A stretch of DNA of 64,000 bases, taken from positions 109,468,358 to 109,532,357 of the forward strand of contig NC_084794.1 of assembly GCF_963169125.1 (NCBI RefSeq). Direction: 5' to 3'. The DNA comes from Humulus lupulus (Eukaryota; Streptophyta; Magnoliopsida; Rosales; Cannabaceae). A model generated the notes under the pieces. It made no database searches. It was not told where the DNA came from and worked only from the letters and a program-made list of their open reading frames with translations. Below are positions 23,523-34,008 of the stretch, piece by piece. Numbering within the stretch: position 1 is the first letter of the stretch; the number at the start of each line of letters is the position of its first letter. A program made the translations under genes and the position numbers.

Positions 23523-25517
23523 TGTAACGCCCAGCTAATTAGGGTCCGTTACCAGGTCTGTTTAAAACTAGTGCTGGACTTGCTAAAGAAGTCATTTGGA
23601 CTAAACATGTGATTAAGCTACAAAAGGTTTAGGTATTTAAAATTTTGGTCAAGTCAGAACCATTTCATTAAACCCAAAAACATGTTCTTTACACGGGATC
23701 CCAAAAAAATAGTTAAAAAAAAACTGGTTACAACATCCAAATTACACAACAAGCCGACCTAGGCAGAAAAAGGTGGGTATAACCCTAGCTTCCTTAAGAA
23801 TCTTGACCGTGGTGGTCGAGCGGGCTTCATATGTACATGTCACTATTATCGCCATTCAACTCATGGCTGGTTGAGCTTCTCTTTACTCTTATCTGCACCA
23901 AAAAGCACCCGTGAGCCAAAAGACTCAGCAAGAAAACATATTAAACAATTCACAAAGTAATATATCTGCCAAACAATAATAACCAAATCTGGTGTATTCA
24001 TTATACAAATTAGCAACCATAGAGTCGCACAAGTGCGTGTCACACTTCCTTTCAAGTTGTTGGCATCCGAGCTAGTCAAGTGCGTGTTGCACTCCCAGGG
24101 TGGCCCAGCCATGGTGGCTGGCACTCCACATGTGTAATGCCAATCTCAGCTTATAAGCTAAGTCCTACTGATCCTCAACTTATAAGTCGAGCCTCACAAG
24201 CCCCCGACTTATAAGTCCAAGTTTTAAGACCCTTGGCTTATAAGACGAGTCTCTCAAAATCCAATGTACCCTTGACTAATAAGTCAATCTCCAACTAACA
24301 TCCTAATAATCCCTTGGTTTATAAACCAAACTTTCTAGTTGCAATAGACAATCACATATTTCGTTTAACATACATACCTACTGATACAATGAATTATAAT
24401 ACACTTAAACAACAATCATAGGCATAATCATAATCGTGCGCATTCCAGTGTACTTAATTAGATATTCACAAACATAATTATAATCATGCGCATTAACAGG
24501 GCCAAAGACTTAATCATGCTATATTTAACCATTGGGCTAAGCCCTAATCACACATTCACATACTAGGTGTAATTTCTTACCTTCAGTCCAAATGCAAGTT
24601 ACTAGCGACGCCCTTTGAGTACGATCCCTGATCCAAGCCCTTAGCGTTGACCTAGTCACATCCATAATAAGGAATTCCATCCACAATGAGTGAAAAAAAG
24701 CATCTAGGCTGAGTCCTAGACACCAGGATGTCGAATTCCACCCAACACGAAAGAAGAATTGATCCTGAGCCCAAAAGGTTAGGTTTCCGAACTCAAAACC
24801 TTCCCAGGACCAAAAATCCCCTTAAGGGTCGCGGTCCCATGCTCCCATGCTGCGGCCAACCTCTAATCAGAGGCTCAGCCTCCCCAGCCATCCGACACGC
24901 GCCGCGGCCCAGCCATTGTGGCGCCGCGGCCCACCCTTGCCACAGAGCCCTACCTGGCTCCTTTTTGCCCTAGAGGGTCGCAGCACATCAAGAACAAAGT
25001 CGTGGCCCACCCTTTGAACCCAGAATTTTTGTGTTTTTTCCTTAGCTGAATCCAACTAGAAACAATCCAATTATACCTCAATCTTTCAATTAAATTCCCA
25101 AAATCACTATAACTTTTTTCCAACACCAAAACCTAGCTAATTACTAGATTAAAACTCATCAACAAATCTCAAAACTCATCCTCCCAACTACCAAGCATGC
25201 ATGTACTTAAGCTTTAAACAAAACCACAGAATTAACATGAACATGTTTCGAATTCAAGCCCTTACCTCTGATATGATGATTCCCTTGAGCTAATCTTCTA
25301 GTTCCCCAAGATCAATACCTCAATTCCTTGGCTTTGTTCTTCAGTTTCCCCAAAATTCTTCCCAAGCTTCAAGAGATAGAGAGAAAATGAGGGAGAGAGA
25401 ATGTGAAATTGAGAGTCTTCTTTCCTTTAGTTTCCTAGGACATTTGAGAGGTTTCCAGCCAACGAAGTCCTAAACTTGGACAGAAATGACCAAATTGTCC
25501 CTTTGCCCTTATCCTAC
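23523..25517 (-). repeat. El-6 3' LTR, downstream part
   Basis: Ends (minus) GGGCGTTACA at 23523. Related to the El-1 LTR by the shared block around 23810-23935. A GC-rich area at 24825-24990 contains two copies of GGGCCGCGGCGC (minus). The upstream part lies at 35394-35915 across El-7. Confidence 0.85.
24145..24335 (-). repeat. CTTATAAG-containing degenerate repeats in the El-6 LTR
   Basis: About six irregular units of 30-45 bp, most with ACTTATAAGTC or a close variant (24149, 24178, 24208, 24236, 24275, 24318), an 8-10 bp palindrome. They occupy the place held by the 36-bp repeats in El-1. Confidence 0.65.
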
Positions 25518-26891
25518 TGTTGACGGTGAGAACTCATCAACTAAGTGGAGTTGGAAAAAATTATCAAGTAAAGATAGTAAATGAAAAAGCTGTAGAAATT
25601 TAAGTAATAACTCAAGAACAATGACAGAACAACAATGGAGAAATCAATCTTTCATTCACTCTCAAGCACTTGCTACAGTAAATTTCCCAACCCCCCTCCA
25701 TAGGGACTTGGGGTTCATTATATAGTGCGCTCTAATGGCCTCTGATACAATGTGGTCCAGGGGACCAAGCAGTACATAGGTACACTGTCTGGAGAGTGGT
25801 TTCAGAGGTTGTGGTCTTGCAACCAGTACAGGGACAGGTGCCAGGAGGATGTCTCCACCACTTTTCCGTACCAATGCCAGAGGAGTGGTGCAGGTGGTAG
25901 TGGTGTCTACTCTAACATCAGATTGGGAGTATGCAGGCCATGTCCTTCCTCCTAGTGCTCCCACTACCTGATTAGCATGAGTGCCACGGTCAGACGTATG
26001 GGACCTTACAAGCCGTACCCCGTACGAGATTGTACCACCATGACCCTTCAGAATCATACTTGGGCTTCCACTTCCAGACGGTTGGGTTTCCATTACATCT
26101 CCATGGGTGAGGCCATTTCGAGATGAAGGGCGCGAGATGTTATCACGCGAGACCCTTGCGGCTTAATCATGGCGGGGCTATACGAGGCCGCCCCTCGTGG
26201 AGACGTCATGAGGTGCTCCCACGCAAGGCCGTCGGGGCTAGGAGAGGCCCCCATGCGACGCCACGAGTCCATGGGATGCCCCCATGCGACGCCGACCCTC
26301 GAGGCTAGGAGGTGCTCCATTCGGTGACTTCCGCCCACTTCGCGCCGAGGTCTCGCGAGGCACAAGTAGGCGTCTCGTGCCAGCGCCTCGCGAGGCATTG
26401 CCTCGTGCCATCAGCCTTCGTCTCGCGCCACATGTAGGTGTCTTGTACCAGCGCCTTGTGAGACATGGCCTCGCGTGGAATCATCCCGTGCTGTCAACCT
26501 TCATCTCGCGCCACACGCAGGCATCTTGTGCCAGTGCCTCACGAGGCATGATCTCGCGTAAGCGCCTCGCATGGCATCGCCCCGTGCCATCAGCCTTCAT
26601 CTCGTGCCACATGCAGGTGTTTTGTGCCAGTGCCTCGCGAGGCATGGCCTCATGTAAGCGCCTCGCCTGGCATCGCCCCGTGCCATCAGCCTTCGTCTCG
26701 TGCCACAGGCAGGCATCTTGTGCCAGTGCCTTGCGAGGCATGCATGGTGGCCTCGCGTGGCATGCCCCTTGGGCACGTATGGTGACCTCATGAAAGGGTG
26801 ATGACCCGAGGATCCAACGAAGGTGTAGGCGCATGGGGGCCTAAGCTCGTTATTTGGGTCTTCTATAAGCATGGGATTTTGAGTATCAACA
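25518..26891 (-). repeat. El-7 3' LTR
   Basis: 1,374 bp, bounded on the plus strand by TGTTGACGGT and GAGTATCAACA. Closely matches 34009-35393, but the tandem-repeat blocks inside the two LTRs differ in length and order of variants. Confidence 0.92.
26340..26760 (-). repeat. 96-bp GC-rich tandem repeats in the El-7 3' LTR
   Basis: About four to five units of roughly 96 bp, for example starting at 26537 and 26633. Each has a GCCTCGCGAGGC-type palindrome and a GTGCCATCAGCCTTC block. They are very rich in CpG compared with the surrounding DNA. The matching block in the other LTR is at about 34840-35260. Confidence 0.8.
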
Positions 26892-26949
26892 CTTGCCCCC
26901 TAGTCTATGAGAGGACCTTTAGGTGCTCTTGTAGACTATTCTCCTTGAT

Positions 26950-26963
26950 TCTTATAAATAGGC
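26950..26963 (+). promoter_or_regulatory. TATA box for the El-7 antisense gene
   Basis: TCTTATAAATAGGCC lies about 60 bases inside the LTR edge on the strand opposite to gag. It is the only strong TATA match before the antisense ATG and resembles the arrangement in El-4. Confidence 0.55.
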
Positions 26964-26992
26964 CCTTATGCAAGGCTCATTATTTACACCTT

Positions 26993-27060
26993 ACTTCCTT
27001 AGCTTAGTGGTAGCTAGACCCTTACTCCTTCCAAGAGGTAAGGGGCTCAATCCCTCACAA
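26993..27060 (+). other. tRNA-Gly(UCC)-like relic
   Basis: An internal Pol III A-box match (TAGCTTAGTGG, 27000-27010) is followed by an anticodon-arm-like segment with loop CTTCCAA (anticodon UCC in the normal place). Then comes a T-arm-like stem AGGG/CCCT with loop GCTCAAT. The acceptor stem does not pair, so this is not a functional tRNA gene. It lies in the leader of the El-7 antisense gene. A chance match is possible. Confidence 0.3.
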
Positions 27061-28556
27061 CTCCACTTTTGCCATAGTTTTCTTTATTTTATTTTTTCAT
27101 CTCATTCATTTTTTTTTTTTACATATGAGCTAATTTCTTGGGGGTATCTATTTGGAGGCTAACACATCCTTTTGGTCTATTTTTGCAGACGCGTAAATTC
27201 GACCTTTTGGTGCTTTTGGCCCTCGACCTCCTTTCGACCTCGACAACGCTCCATCTTATCTGCTTGAGGTATATTTTCTTTTTCCCTCACGTTCATTGGG
27301 TCCAAATTAGCATTACTCGAAATAGGGTACCTTGGCCTGAGCTTGTAGTGAGTTTGACCAAATGCATGCCCCTCTTTTTTATACCCGGTAGTGGGTCATT
27401 TAGGGCATTTGCATCTAGAGGTATTAAGCCTATTCCTTTGTGTTTTGTAGCCATCCCCTCATTTATACGTGAATCCCCTTCTTGCTTTCAGGACGCGGTC
27501 TCATGGCCAGTGACGGCCCGTCCGACATACCTCCGGGGGTTGAATTTATCGACCTGTCCTCAGACTCAGAGTCCCCTGAGGAAAACCCTTACCAGGACTA
27601 TGACTCCTTAAGGCAGGCCCGTATCCGCCATCTTGAGCACCTGGCTGAACTTAGGTGTAAAATTTGGGTAGTGGAGAGCGAAATTGACTCGATGCTGAGA
27701 GGAGACGGAGCACCTTTCCCCCCAGACCTTAGTGACCATGTAGCGAGCCTTAGGGTGACCCTTTTAGAGTTGCAGAGGGAGTTGGAGTTTATGGAGGGAC
27801 ACCTTTTGCCCGAGCCTTCCATCCCATCCTCGCCTGATGACTGTCATAGGGCTGCCTCCGTTTCTCCTCAGCCCATATTCTCTATTTTTCCTAGCTCAGC
27901 GATTCCACCGTCGCTCCCTCGATGGAAGACTCTTGCTAGGAAGAAGAAATGGAGGGTCAAGTGTTCTGTCTCTTCCTCACATTTTTCTTTTGATTTTGTA
28001 GATATGTCGAGGGCACGATGACAGGTGACTTTCAATGAACCGGACGATGCTCCGTTACTGGCGACCGAACTGGTGTCGCGTGTGTCCCAAAACAAACTGA
28101 GGGACATCATGGATAACTATCGCATCCCTCCGGAGTACGCCTTATATGTTCCTCAGGAGACATGCCGGGCCGACAGTCCTAGGCTCGATTTCGTGGCCCT
28201 CAGCGAGCACATCCTGAAGGCGGGTGGCACCATCCCGTTACACCCGTTCTTCGTGGTGGTCCTCAACTACTTCGACCTTGCCCCGCTTCAGCTGGCTCCT
28301 AATGGCTGGCTAACTTTAAGTTACCTTTTCATTGCATTTACGAAGCTGTTTAAACGCGCTCCTATGGCGACAGAGGTGCATTTCATCTACAACCTCATGC
28401 CCCTTCCCAATTCCCAGGGCTTTTACTATTTACAAAAGGCCAACAACGATGCCTCTTTGATAGAGGGCTCAGTATCCAATCCGGGGTCCTGGAAGCAGGA
28501 CTTTTTCTTCGTGGAAGGCCCTCTCTCGGTCTGCGAGGACTTTCGGGCCACTCTCA

Positions 28557-28650
28557 GTAAGTACCCTGACCATCATTTTCTCTCTTTTACATTCTTACAA
28601 CTTATTGTTTCATGACTTCGTTCATATCGACCATGGCGTGTATTATGCAG
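28557..28650 (+). other. Intron in the El-7 antisense gene
   Basis: GTAAGTACC donor and a TATTATGCAG acceptor, 94 bases. Joining the exons keeps the frame. Position and size match the El-4 intron at 8967-9065. Confidence 0.7.
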
Positions 28651-29037
28651 AGCAATTCGTCGTACCCTCAGTTGTTGGATTGGAGGCGAGGGACATGAGA
28701 ACGTTCCTCAGCGCTGACCCCGCTATGAAAAAGCCGAAGTGCCTATTCACCGTGAAGAATCTGAACTACCATAAATTGTCCCCTGCCTCGGACCCCAAGT
28801 TGTTGTGAACCATCTTTGGGTCCTCGAAGACGAAGGGGACCTTGGCCGGGCCTTGCCCAAATAACGATGAGGATGAGGAGGAGCCGGAGGAAGCCCCCCT
28901 TGACCGCGGGGGATCTCACCAGCTGCCTCCATCTCCTGGGGGATGCCCCCCATGCACCTCCTATGATCCGGACATAGCCCCTCATTCTCAAGACCAGCAG
29001 GCCGTTCCGGGGTGTTATGTTTGTTCTGACCCCGAGG

Positions 29038-29096
29038 GCTACGACGCCTTCACTCATGCTACGACGCCTTCACTCATGCTACGACGCCTTCACTCA
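29038..29096 (+). repeat. 20-bp unit in three tandem copies inside the antisense gene
   Basis: The unit GCTACGACGCCTTCACTCAT occurs at 29038, 29058 and 29078 (last base differs). Two extra copies add 40 bases, which shifts the frame by one; the frames before and after the block are continuous if only one copy is counted. Confidence 0.85.
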
Positions 29097-29986
29097 GGAT
29101 CCTCTTGACCCTAGAGCATCGAGGACTTATTACGCTGCCCTTCCGGAGCCTCCCTCTGATTTACCAGAGCCTCAGTTTTCCACTTTCACCGCGCCCCCTC
29201 CCATTTCGGCGAGCGGGTCGTCTGTCCTCATCCAGCCAGGTGTCCCTGGTGCAGATAGGGAGCCCTGGGTGATGTGGATGGCGACGTCTTATGGGCAGTG
29301 ATACATCCAACTTGCCTCGAGCCACCCCGTATCTGATTGGAATGGCCTTGGGAATGTGACTCAGTTGGACCTTGGGGAAAACCTAAGGCGTACCATGACT
29401 TGGGTGAGCTCCCGCACCTCGCGTCGGCCCTATTATGTATAGGTGTTTATGCATATATTTGTTGTTTTTGTCACTTATTTTTGTTGTTAACTTTCTTGAG
29501 CAGGCCTATACTGTGGCTCTGCGGTTTGTCGACTCGGCCGGTAATCTTTCCGCGTCGTGCACCGAGAGGGACCGTCGTGCAGCACGGGCTCAGGAGCTTG
29601 AGAGAGAGCTTAATAAAACCAAGGCTAAGTTGTCAAGGGTTCGGAGAAAACTTTCCATCTTGTTACTAAAGAGGAAGAAAGTGGTTTTCAAGGCCAAGGA
29701 GCTACAAGGCCAAGTTACCAGCTTGAAGAGCGAACTCTAAGGGGCCAAGGCCATCGCGGCCGCGTCGCAGCAGAGAGTTACTCAGTTGGAGGTCGAAGTC
29801 GAGTCTATCGGGGCCGAACTCCAGACTGCTAGGGCCAATGTTGCCACGTTGCAAGAGAGAAATGCTTCCTTGGAGGCGGAGAAGACTGCCATTGAGCACA
29901 GGTCCATTGACCGTGCCCTTTACAGCGTGTGGAGGCGGGATCCCCATTTCGATTTCTCTTCTTTTGGTGAGCACGCCGTCGCTTGA

Positions 29987-31386
29987 GCGGCCATGTGGAG
30001 CGCCCGCGGTAGGAGGCTCTGAAGTAGTTATTTCATAACTTTTATCAGCTAGCCCACCATGGGTGTACGCTCTTTTTTTTTTTTTTTTTTTGTATTTTGA
30101 GCCTTTGTAATATGATTGTCATTATTACTTTTCTTTTGTAACTCTTGTACAGTCTTCAAAACTTTCTTTTTTAATGTATATATACATGTGTTGCTGTTTA
30201 TCTCTTATTCTACTGCATTTGAGGCCCTTTTGAGCCTGTATGATGGGGTTTGGTTGGTTCCCCTCTTTTATTTACCAGGCTGGAGGTCCTTGGGAGCCCA
30301 TGTGAAAGGGTTCACTAGGACCTCTTTTGGTGCCTCTTGATTACTCTTATAAGGATATTTTGACCCCTTGGGTCCTACCTATCCTTTTATATATTCTTGC
30401 GCGCGCTTATTATTTTTTGCGAGAAGCGTCCCTCTCGTCGTTATTCATAGTACTATTTTTTCAAGGGTCTCTTTTAGGACCCTTTTTGGCTAGACGGCTT
30501 GGTGGCCATTCTAGACTTATTAGTGTTGTCACTATATATTTTTCTTTCGTAAGACCTTTTGGCCTCCTTGCTGTTCACAAGGGTAGCTAATCCTTGTGAA
30601 CCCAAGGGATGCCTTGTAAGGACCTCTCCATGTTTTCTGTATTTAAGGACTTTGCCTAAGGCCCCGATATAAGGGGTCCTTCTAGGACCTCCCATTAAAG
30701 GGTCCTTTTTAGGGTCATGGTCCCTTTTGGGTCGTCCTGATGGAGGGCCCTTTTTAGGATCCTCCTGGTGCAGAGGATCCTTTTTAGAATCCTGGTGCAA
30801 GGGGTCCTTCTTTGGATTCTCCTACTTGTTGCTTGTTTTATCTTCACGGGCCACTTCTTCCTAATGGAGGGCCCTTTTTAGGATCCTCCTGATAGGGGGT
30901 CGTTTTTAGGGTCTTCCTAATTGAGGGCCCTTTTTAAGATCCCCTGTTAGAGGGTCCTTTTCAGGAGCCTCCTTTTTAGCAGGGCAAGGGGTCCTTTTTA
31001 GGATCCTCCGTTAGAGGGTCCTTTTTAGGAGCCTCCGTTTTAGGATCCCCTTGCTAGCTGCATGTTTTTGCTTCCTGTCCTGCCCCCCAAGTGTTTGGTG
31101 AAATTTATTTCGGCAGGCACTTTGGCTGATGCCCGCATAGCGAAGAAATGTAACACATGAAGTTGCAAACAGTTTCATTCATAGCATGCGGTTTACAACC
31201 AATCTTGTAAATAAAAGGGTTACATCTAACTAGGAGGTTACCTAGGTAGCCTCTTTGATTCTTACTTAATTAACTAAAACAACAACGAACAAACTAAACA
31301 CAGGTTCTTTCTGCACTGAGTGCCGAAGCCTTGCTGGTAGCACCTCTCGAGATGATCCGTAACTCGTGGGTCCAACTTGTGTGGGT
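29987..31386. repeat. Spacer between convergent El-7 genes, with degenerate repeats
   Basis: Between the 3' ends of the antisense gene and the minus-strand protease. The first part is T-rich (a T-run near 30072) and may hold the antisense 3' UTR. From about 30640 to 31060 there are ten or more degenerate units of about 30 bp built on GGGTCCTTTTTAGGATCCTC. No reading frame is supported. Confidence 0.65.
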
Positions 31387-31935
31387 CTAATTTGTGTGGG
31401 TTGCTCCTTCATACACAACCATTGCCAACGGTACAGATGGTTTGGTGGCTGTGCGGAGGGACATGTTATAACATTTCCTTGCTTCCTTCTGCTCCCCTTT
31501 CACACAGGCTACTCCTCTGAGGGTTGGGAATTTCATAGCCAGGTGATACACAGAAGTTATCGCCTTCAATTCTCTTAGAGAGGGTCTCCCTAATATCGTA
31601 TTGAAGGCTGAGGGGCAATCCACCACGACAAAGTTAGCCATTACGGTGGTTTGCCTGGGTTGCTCCCCCATGGTGAGGGCTAATTAGATTGCCCCCAGGG
31701 GCTGCCTCGAATCTCCCGTAAACCCATACAAAGACGTAGTGCAAGGCCTTAGGTGACGGAGGCTCAATCCCATCTTTTCCAGCGCTGGTTGATACAAGAT
31801 GTCCACAGAGCTCCCGTTATCCACCAAGACCCGATGTACCCTCATGTTAGCAAGCTGGGCAGTTAGCACCAGGGGTCATTATGAGGGAAATGCACCCCCT
31901 GCGCATCTTCTTCAGTGAAAGTTATCGAGTCATTC
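31387..31935 (-). pseudogene. pro: El-7 aspartic protease
   Basis: Retropepsin-like protease for processing Gag. It shows LANMRVHRVLVDNGSSVDIL (catalytic D-N-G-S, as in Tat elements), then EKMGLSLRHL and SLYGFTGDSRQPLG. After an in-frame TAG near 31684 come FVVVDCPSAFNTILGRPSL and the C-terminus to 31387. The upstream side joins the gag frame with a shift near 31990. No reverse transcriptase follows. Confidence 0.8.
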
Positions 31936-31997
31936 TCGCCCTTGAAGCTCTTCGAGAGGCGTTGCTCCAGACTTAAAACACAAGGTGGTGGACTTCG

Positions 31998-33863
31998 TCA
32001 GGCCTCCTTGGCGTACTTGTCTCGCCCCTTCCTTGAATCGCCTCCGAATCTTGGTCCTCCAAATATGGTCCTGACCTCTTCCTGTATTTCTGGGGCCACC
32101 TCCCATGCCCACGGCGGGGATGCTCCTTCTTCTGGCTTCTGGCTCTCCTTGCGCACGTACCTGCCCAAATGTCCCCTGCGAATGAGCTCCTCGATTTCAA
32201 CCTTCAAATGGTTGCATTCCGGGGTGGTGTGGCCGACATCCTTGTGATACTGGCAATACTTGCTAGGGTCTCTTTTGGATCGGTCTTTTTTCATTGGCGG
32301 GGGCCTTTTGAAAGGGACCTTGTTTTCGTTCGCAACGAAAATATGCTCCCTCGCATGCGTGAGGTCAGTGTAAAAGGTGTAGGGGCCCTGTAGGCGCTCC
32401 TCAGAGCGTTGATGCTTCCGGGGGAAATCGTCTCTCGTTCCTTCATAAACCCCCTTTTTATTTGCACCGCTCGGGTCTTCTTGGGCTGAAGGTTTCGGGG
32501 GCGATGGGCCTTTTCCAGCTTTAAGGTTCTCGTGACCATCCTCAAGGCGAATGTATTTTTGTGCCCGCTCATAGAAATCATCCAAGTCTGTGACCTCCCT
32601 CTTGAGCATGTTATCCCATAACTTGCTTCCGGGGCGTACCCCAGCTGTGATGGCCATTTTCAGCTCTCGGCGGGTCAAGCTCCCTACTTTGGCTGCCTCC
32701 ATATTGAACCTATGGATATAGCTCTTCAGGCTCTCGTTTTCTCCCTGCTTCACATTTGCGAGGCTGGTGCCTGGCATCGTGTAGTCGCACACGGCGTGGT
32801 GCTGCTGGAGGAACTCATCAGAAAGCTGCTGCCATGACCTGATGGACCCCAGTCTGAGTCTTTTGAACAAATTTTACGCAGGTCCTTTTAAGGTGACGGC
32901 GAAGCAATGACATCTCGCCCCGCTGCCAATTCCCCTCAGCTTCATCATGTCTTTAAATGTATCCAGATGGTATTTTGGATTCGTGCTTCCTTCGTAGGGG
33001 GTCATGTGGGGCTCTTTAAAGTTGGCAGGGAGCCTGATGGCCTGGATCTCCCTAACGAAGGGTGACTCATGGTCGAACTCCTCCTCAAAGACCTGACCGC
33101 CATAGGCGGTGATGATCTTGCTTTGCAGGCTCCTCATTTCTGTGTCCAGATCCTGCCTCCTCTTGCTTAGAGAGTCCTTTAAAGCGAACGGGTTAGGATC
33201 ACCCTCCCCTTTTCCCTTCCGAGGCGCCATAGGGGGCGTAGTCCCTTTACCCGCCCTCTTTTTATTGAGCTCCTCCTGTAAATCTGAGGGACCTCTCTTA
33301 GAGGTGACCTCGTCCTCATTGCGAGGGGCAGCGTTGGTCCTTGGCGCTAGTTTCTGGGCCTGCTTAGGTGGTTCAGGGTGCTCGCGTTGCTTCGGTCGGG
33401 GGGTGTTACTGCTAGAGTGTCGGGTTCTCCCATCATCTACTGGTACGGTGGTCTCCACCCCCCCCTGGCCTTTCTCCTTCCTCTTAGGAAAGGTCACGCT
33501 CGATTTACCCTGCAACAGGTCATTCAGGACCTCTTGCATGTTCTCCAAGGTGGTCTCCAACCTTTGGTTCTTACGGTCAAGCTCACGTATTTCCTCTTCA
33601 TAGAATCGAGATTTCGAACTCGAGTTCACGGAATGGACCCGGGGATGCTTATCATGCCTACGGGTAGAGCGGCCCGGGTCCTGCCGGCCGAAGTTCGGTA
33701 CCTGTGGTGGTTCTGGGAGAGGGAACTCATTAGCATTTCCCGGTGGTGCCCTTGGAGGACTTTCTCTAGGTGGAGCGGCCGGTGACAAGGCCACTCTATC
33801 ACCTTCGTGAACCTCAGAGTCCTTCGGGGGCTCCACGTCTCTGGGTGGAGGAGGGTCCTTCAT
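31998..33863 (-). pseudogene. gag: El-7 gag, interrupted by one stop
   Basis: Starts at the ATG at 33863 (MKDPPPPRDVEPP). A long Pro/Arg/Lys-rich N-terminus with a short coiled coil (ELDRKNQRLETTLENMQEV) precedes the Tat-type gag domain (FKEPHMTPYEGSTNPKYHL, DTFKDMMKLRG). A TAA at 32874-32876 stops the frame inside the conserved tryptophan-containing region. The same frame then continues (LFKRLRLGSIRSWQQLSDEF, IHRFNMEAAKVGSLTRRELK). Near the end, KYCQYHKDVGHTTPECNHLK is the CCHC-like knuckle typical of Tat gag. Otherwise the frame is well preserved, so the element may be young or supplied in trans until recently. Confidence 0.87.
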
Positions 33864-33990
33864 GGAGGCCTTCAGCTAGACTCCGCTCAGGTGGACCTCT
33901 ACCTCTCGTGGCTCCCTGAGTTGCTTTGAACGTCTTGGCCTTTCTTCTTGCCGGAAGTAATGTTAGAACAGTAGCTTGGAACTAACGTTC

Positions 33991-34007
33991 CCACAGACGG
34001 CGCCAAA
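33991..34007 (-). promoter_or_regulatory. El-7 primer-binding site
   Basis: Minus-strand TTTGGCGCCGTCTGTGG sits one base from the 5' LTR edge, a common primer-binding sequence in plant Tat-type elements. The tRNA was not assigned. Confidence 0.8.
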
Positions 34008-34008
34008 C

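Larger units (their letters stand above)
27503..29986 (+). pseudogene. El-7 antisense gene, Transposase_28-like plus coiled coil
   Basis: Starts at the ATG at 27503 (MASDGPSD), just after a TTGCTTTCAG acceptor-like signal. An acidic, helical N-terminus (DLSSDSESPEENPYQDYDSL) leads, after an in-frame TGA at 28019 (CGA to TGA), into the conserved domain. This shows DFVALSEHILKAGGTIPLHP, APLQLAPNGWLTLSYLF and FYYLQKANNDA. A canonical intron spans 28557-28650 and the frame continues in KQFVVPSVVGLE. A second TGA at 28806 again fits CGA to TGA. An acidic stretch (NDEDEEEPEEA) and a Pro-rich linker follow, broken by a 20-bp triplication at 29038. A second intron is likely at 29404-29503, then a long coiled coil (about 29504-29910) ending in YSVWRRDPHFDFSSF. 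Architecture matches the El-4 gene. Function is unknown. Confidence 0.7.

Noticed and set aside
26284..26834. Frames of 100-170 residues in the El-7 LTR repeats
   Set aside because: They arise because GC-rich repeats lack stop codons; repetitive composition and presence on both strands argue against coding.
30640..31060. CRISPR-like appearance of short spaced repeats
   Set aside because: Units are degenerate without constant repeats and unique spacers, and the setting is a plant retrotransposon.
33109..33785. Long plus-strand frames opposite El-7 gag
   Set aside because: They mirror the well-supported gag frame and show biased composition from the antisense strand.
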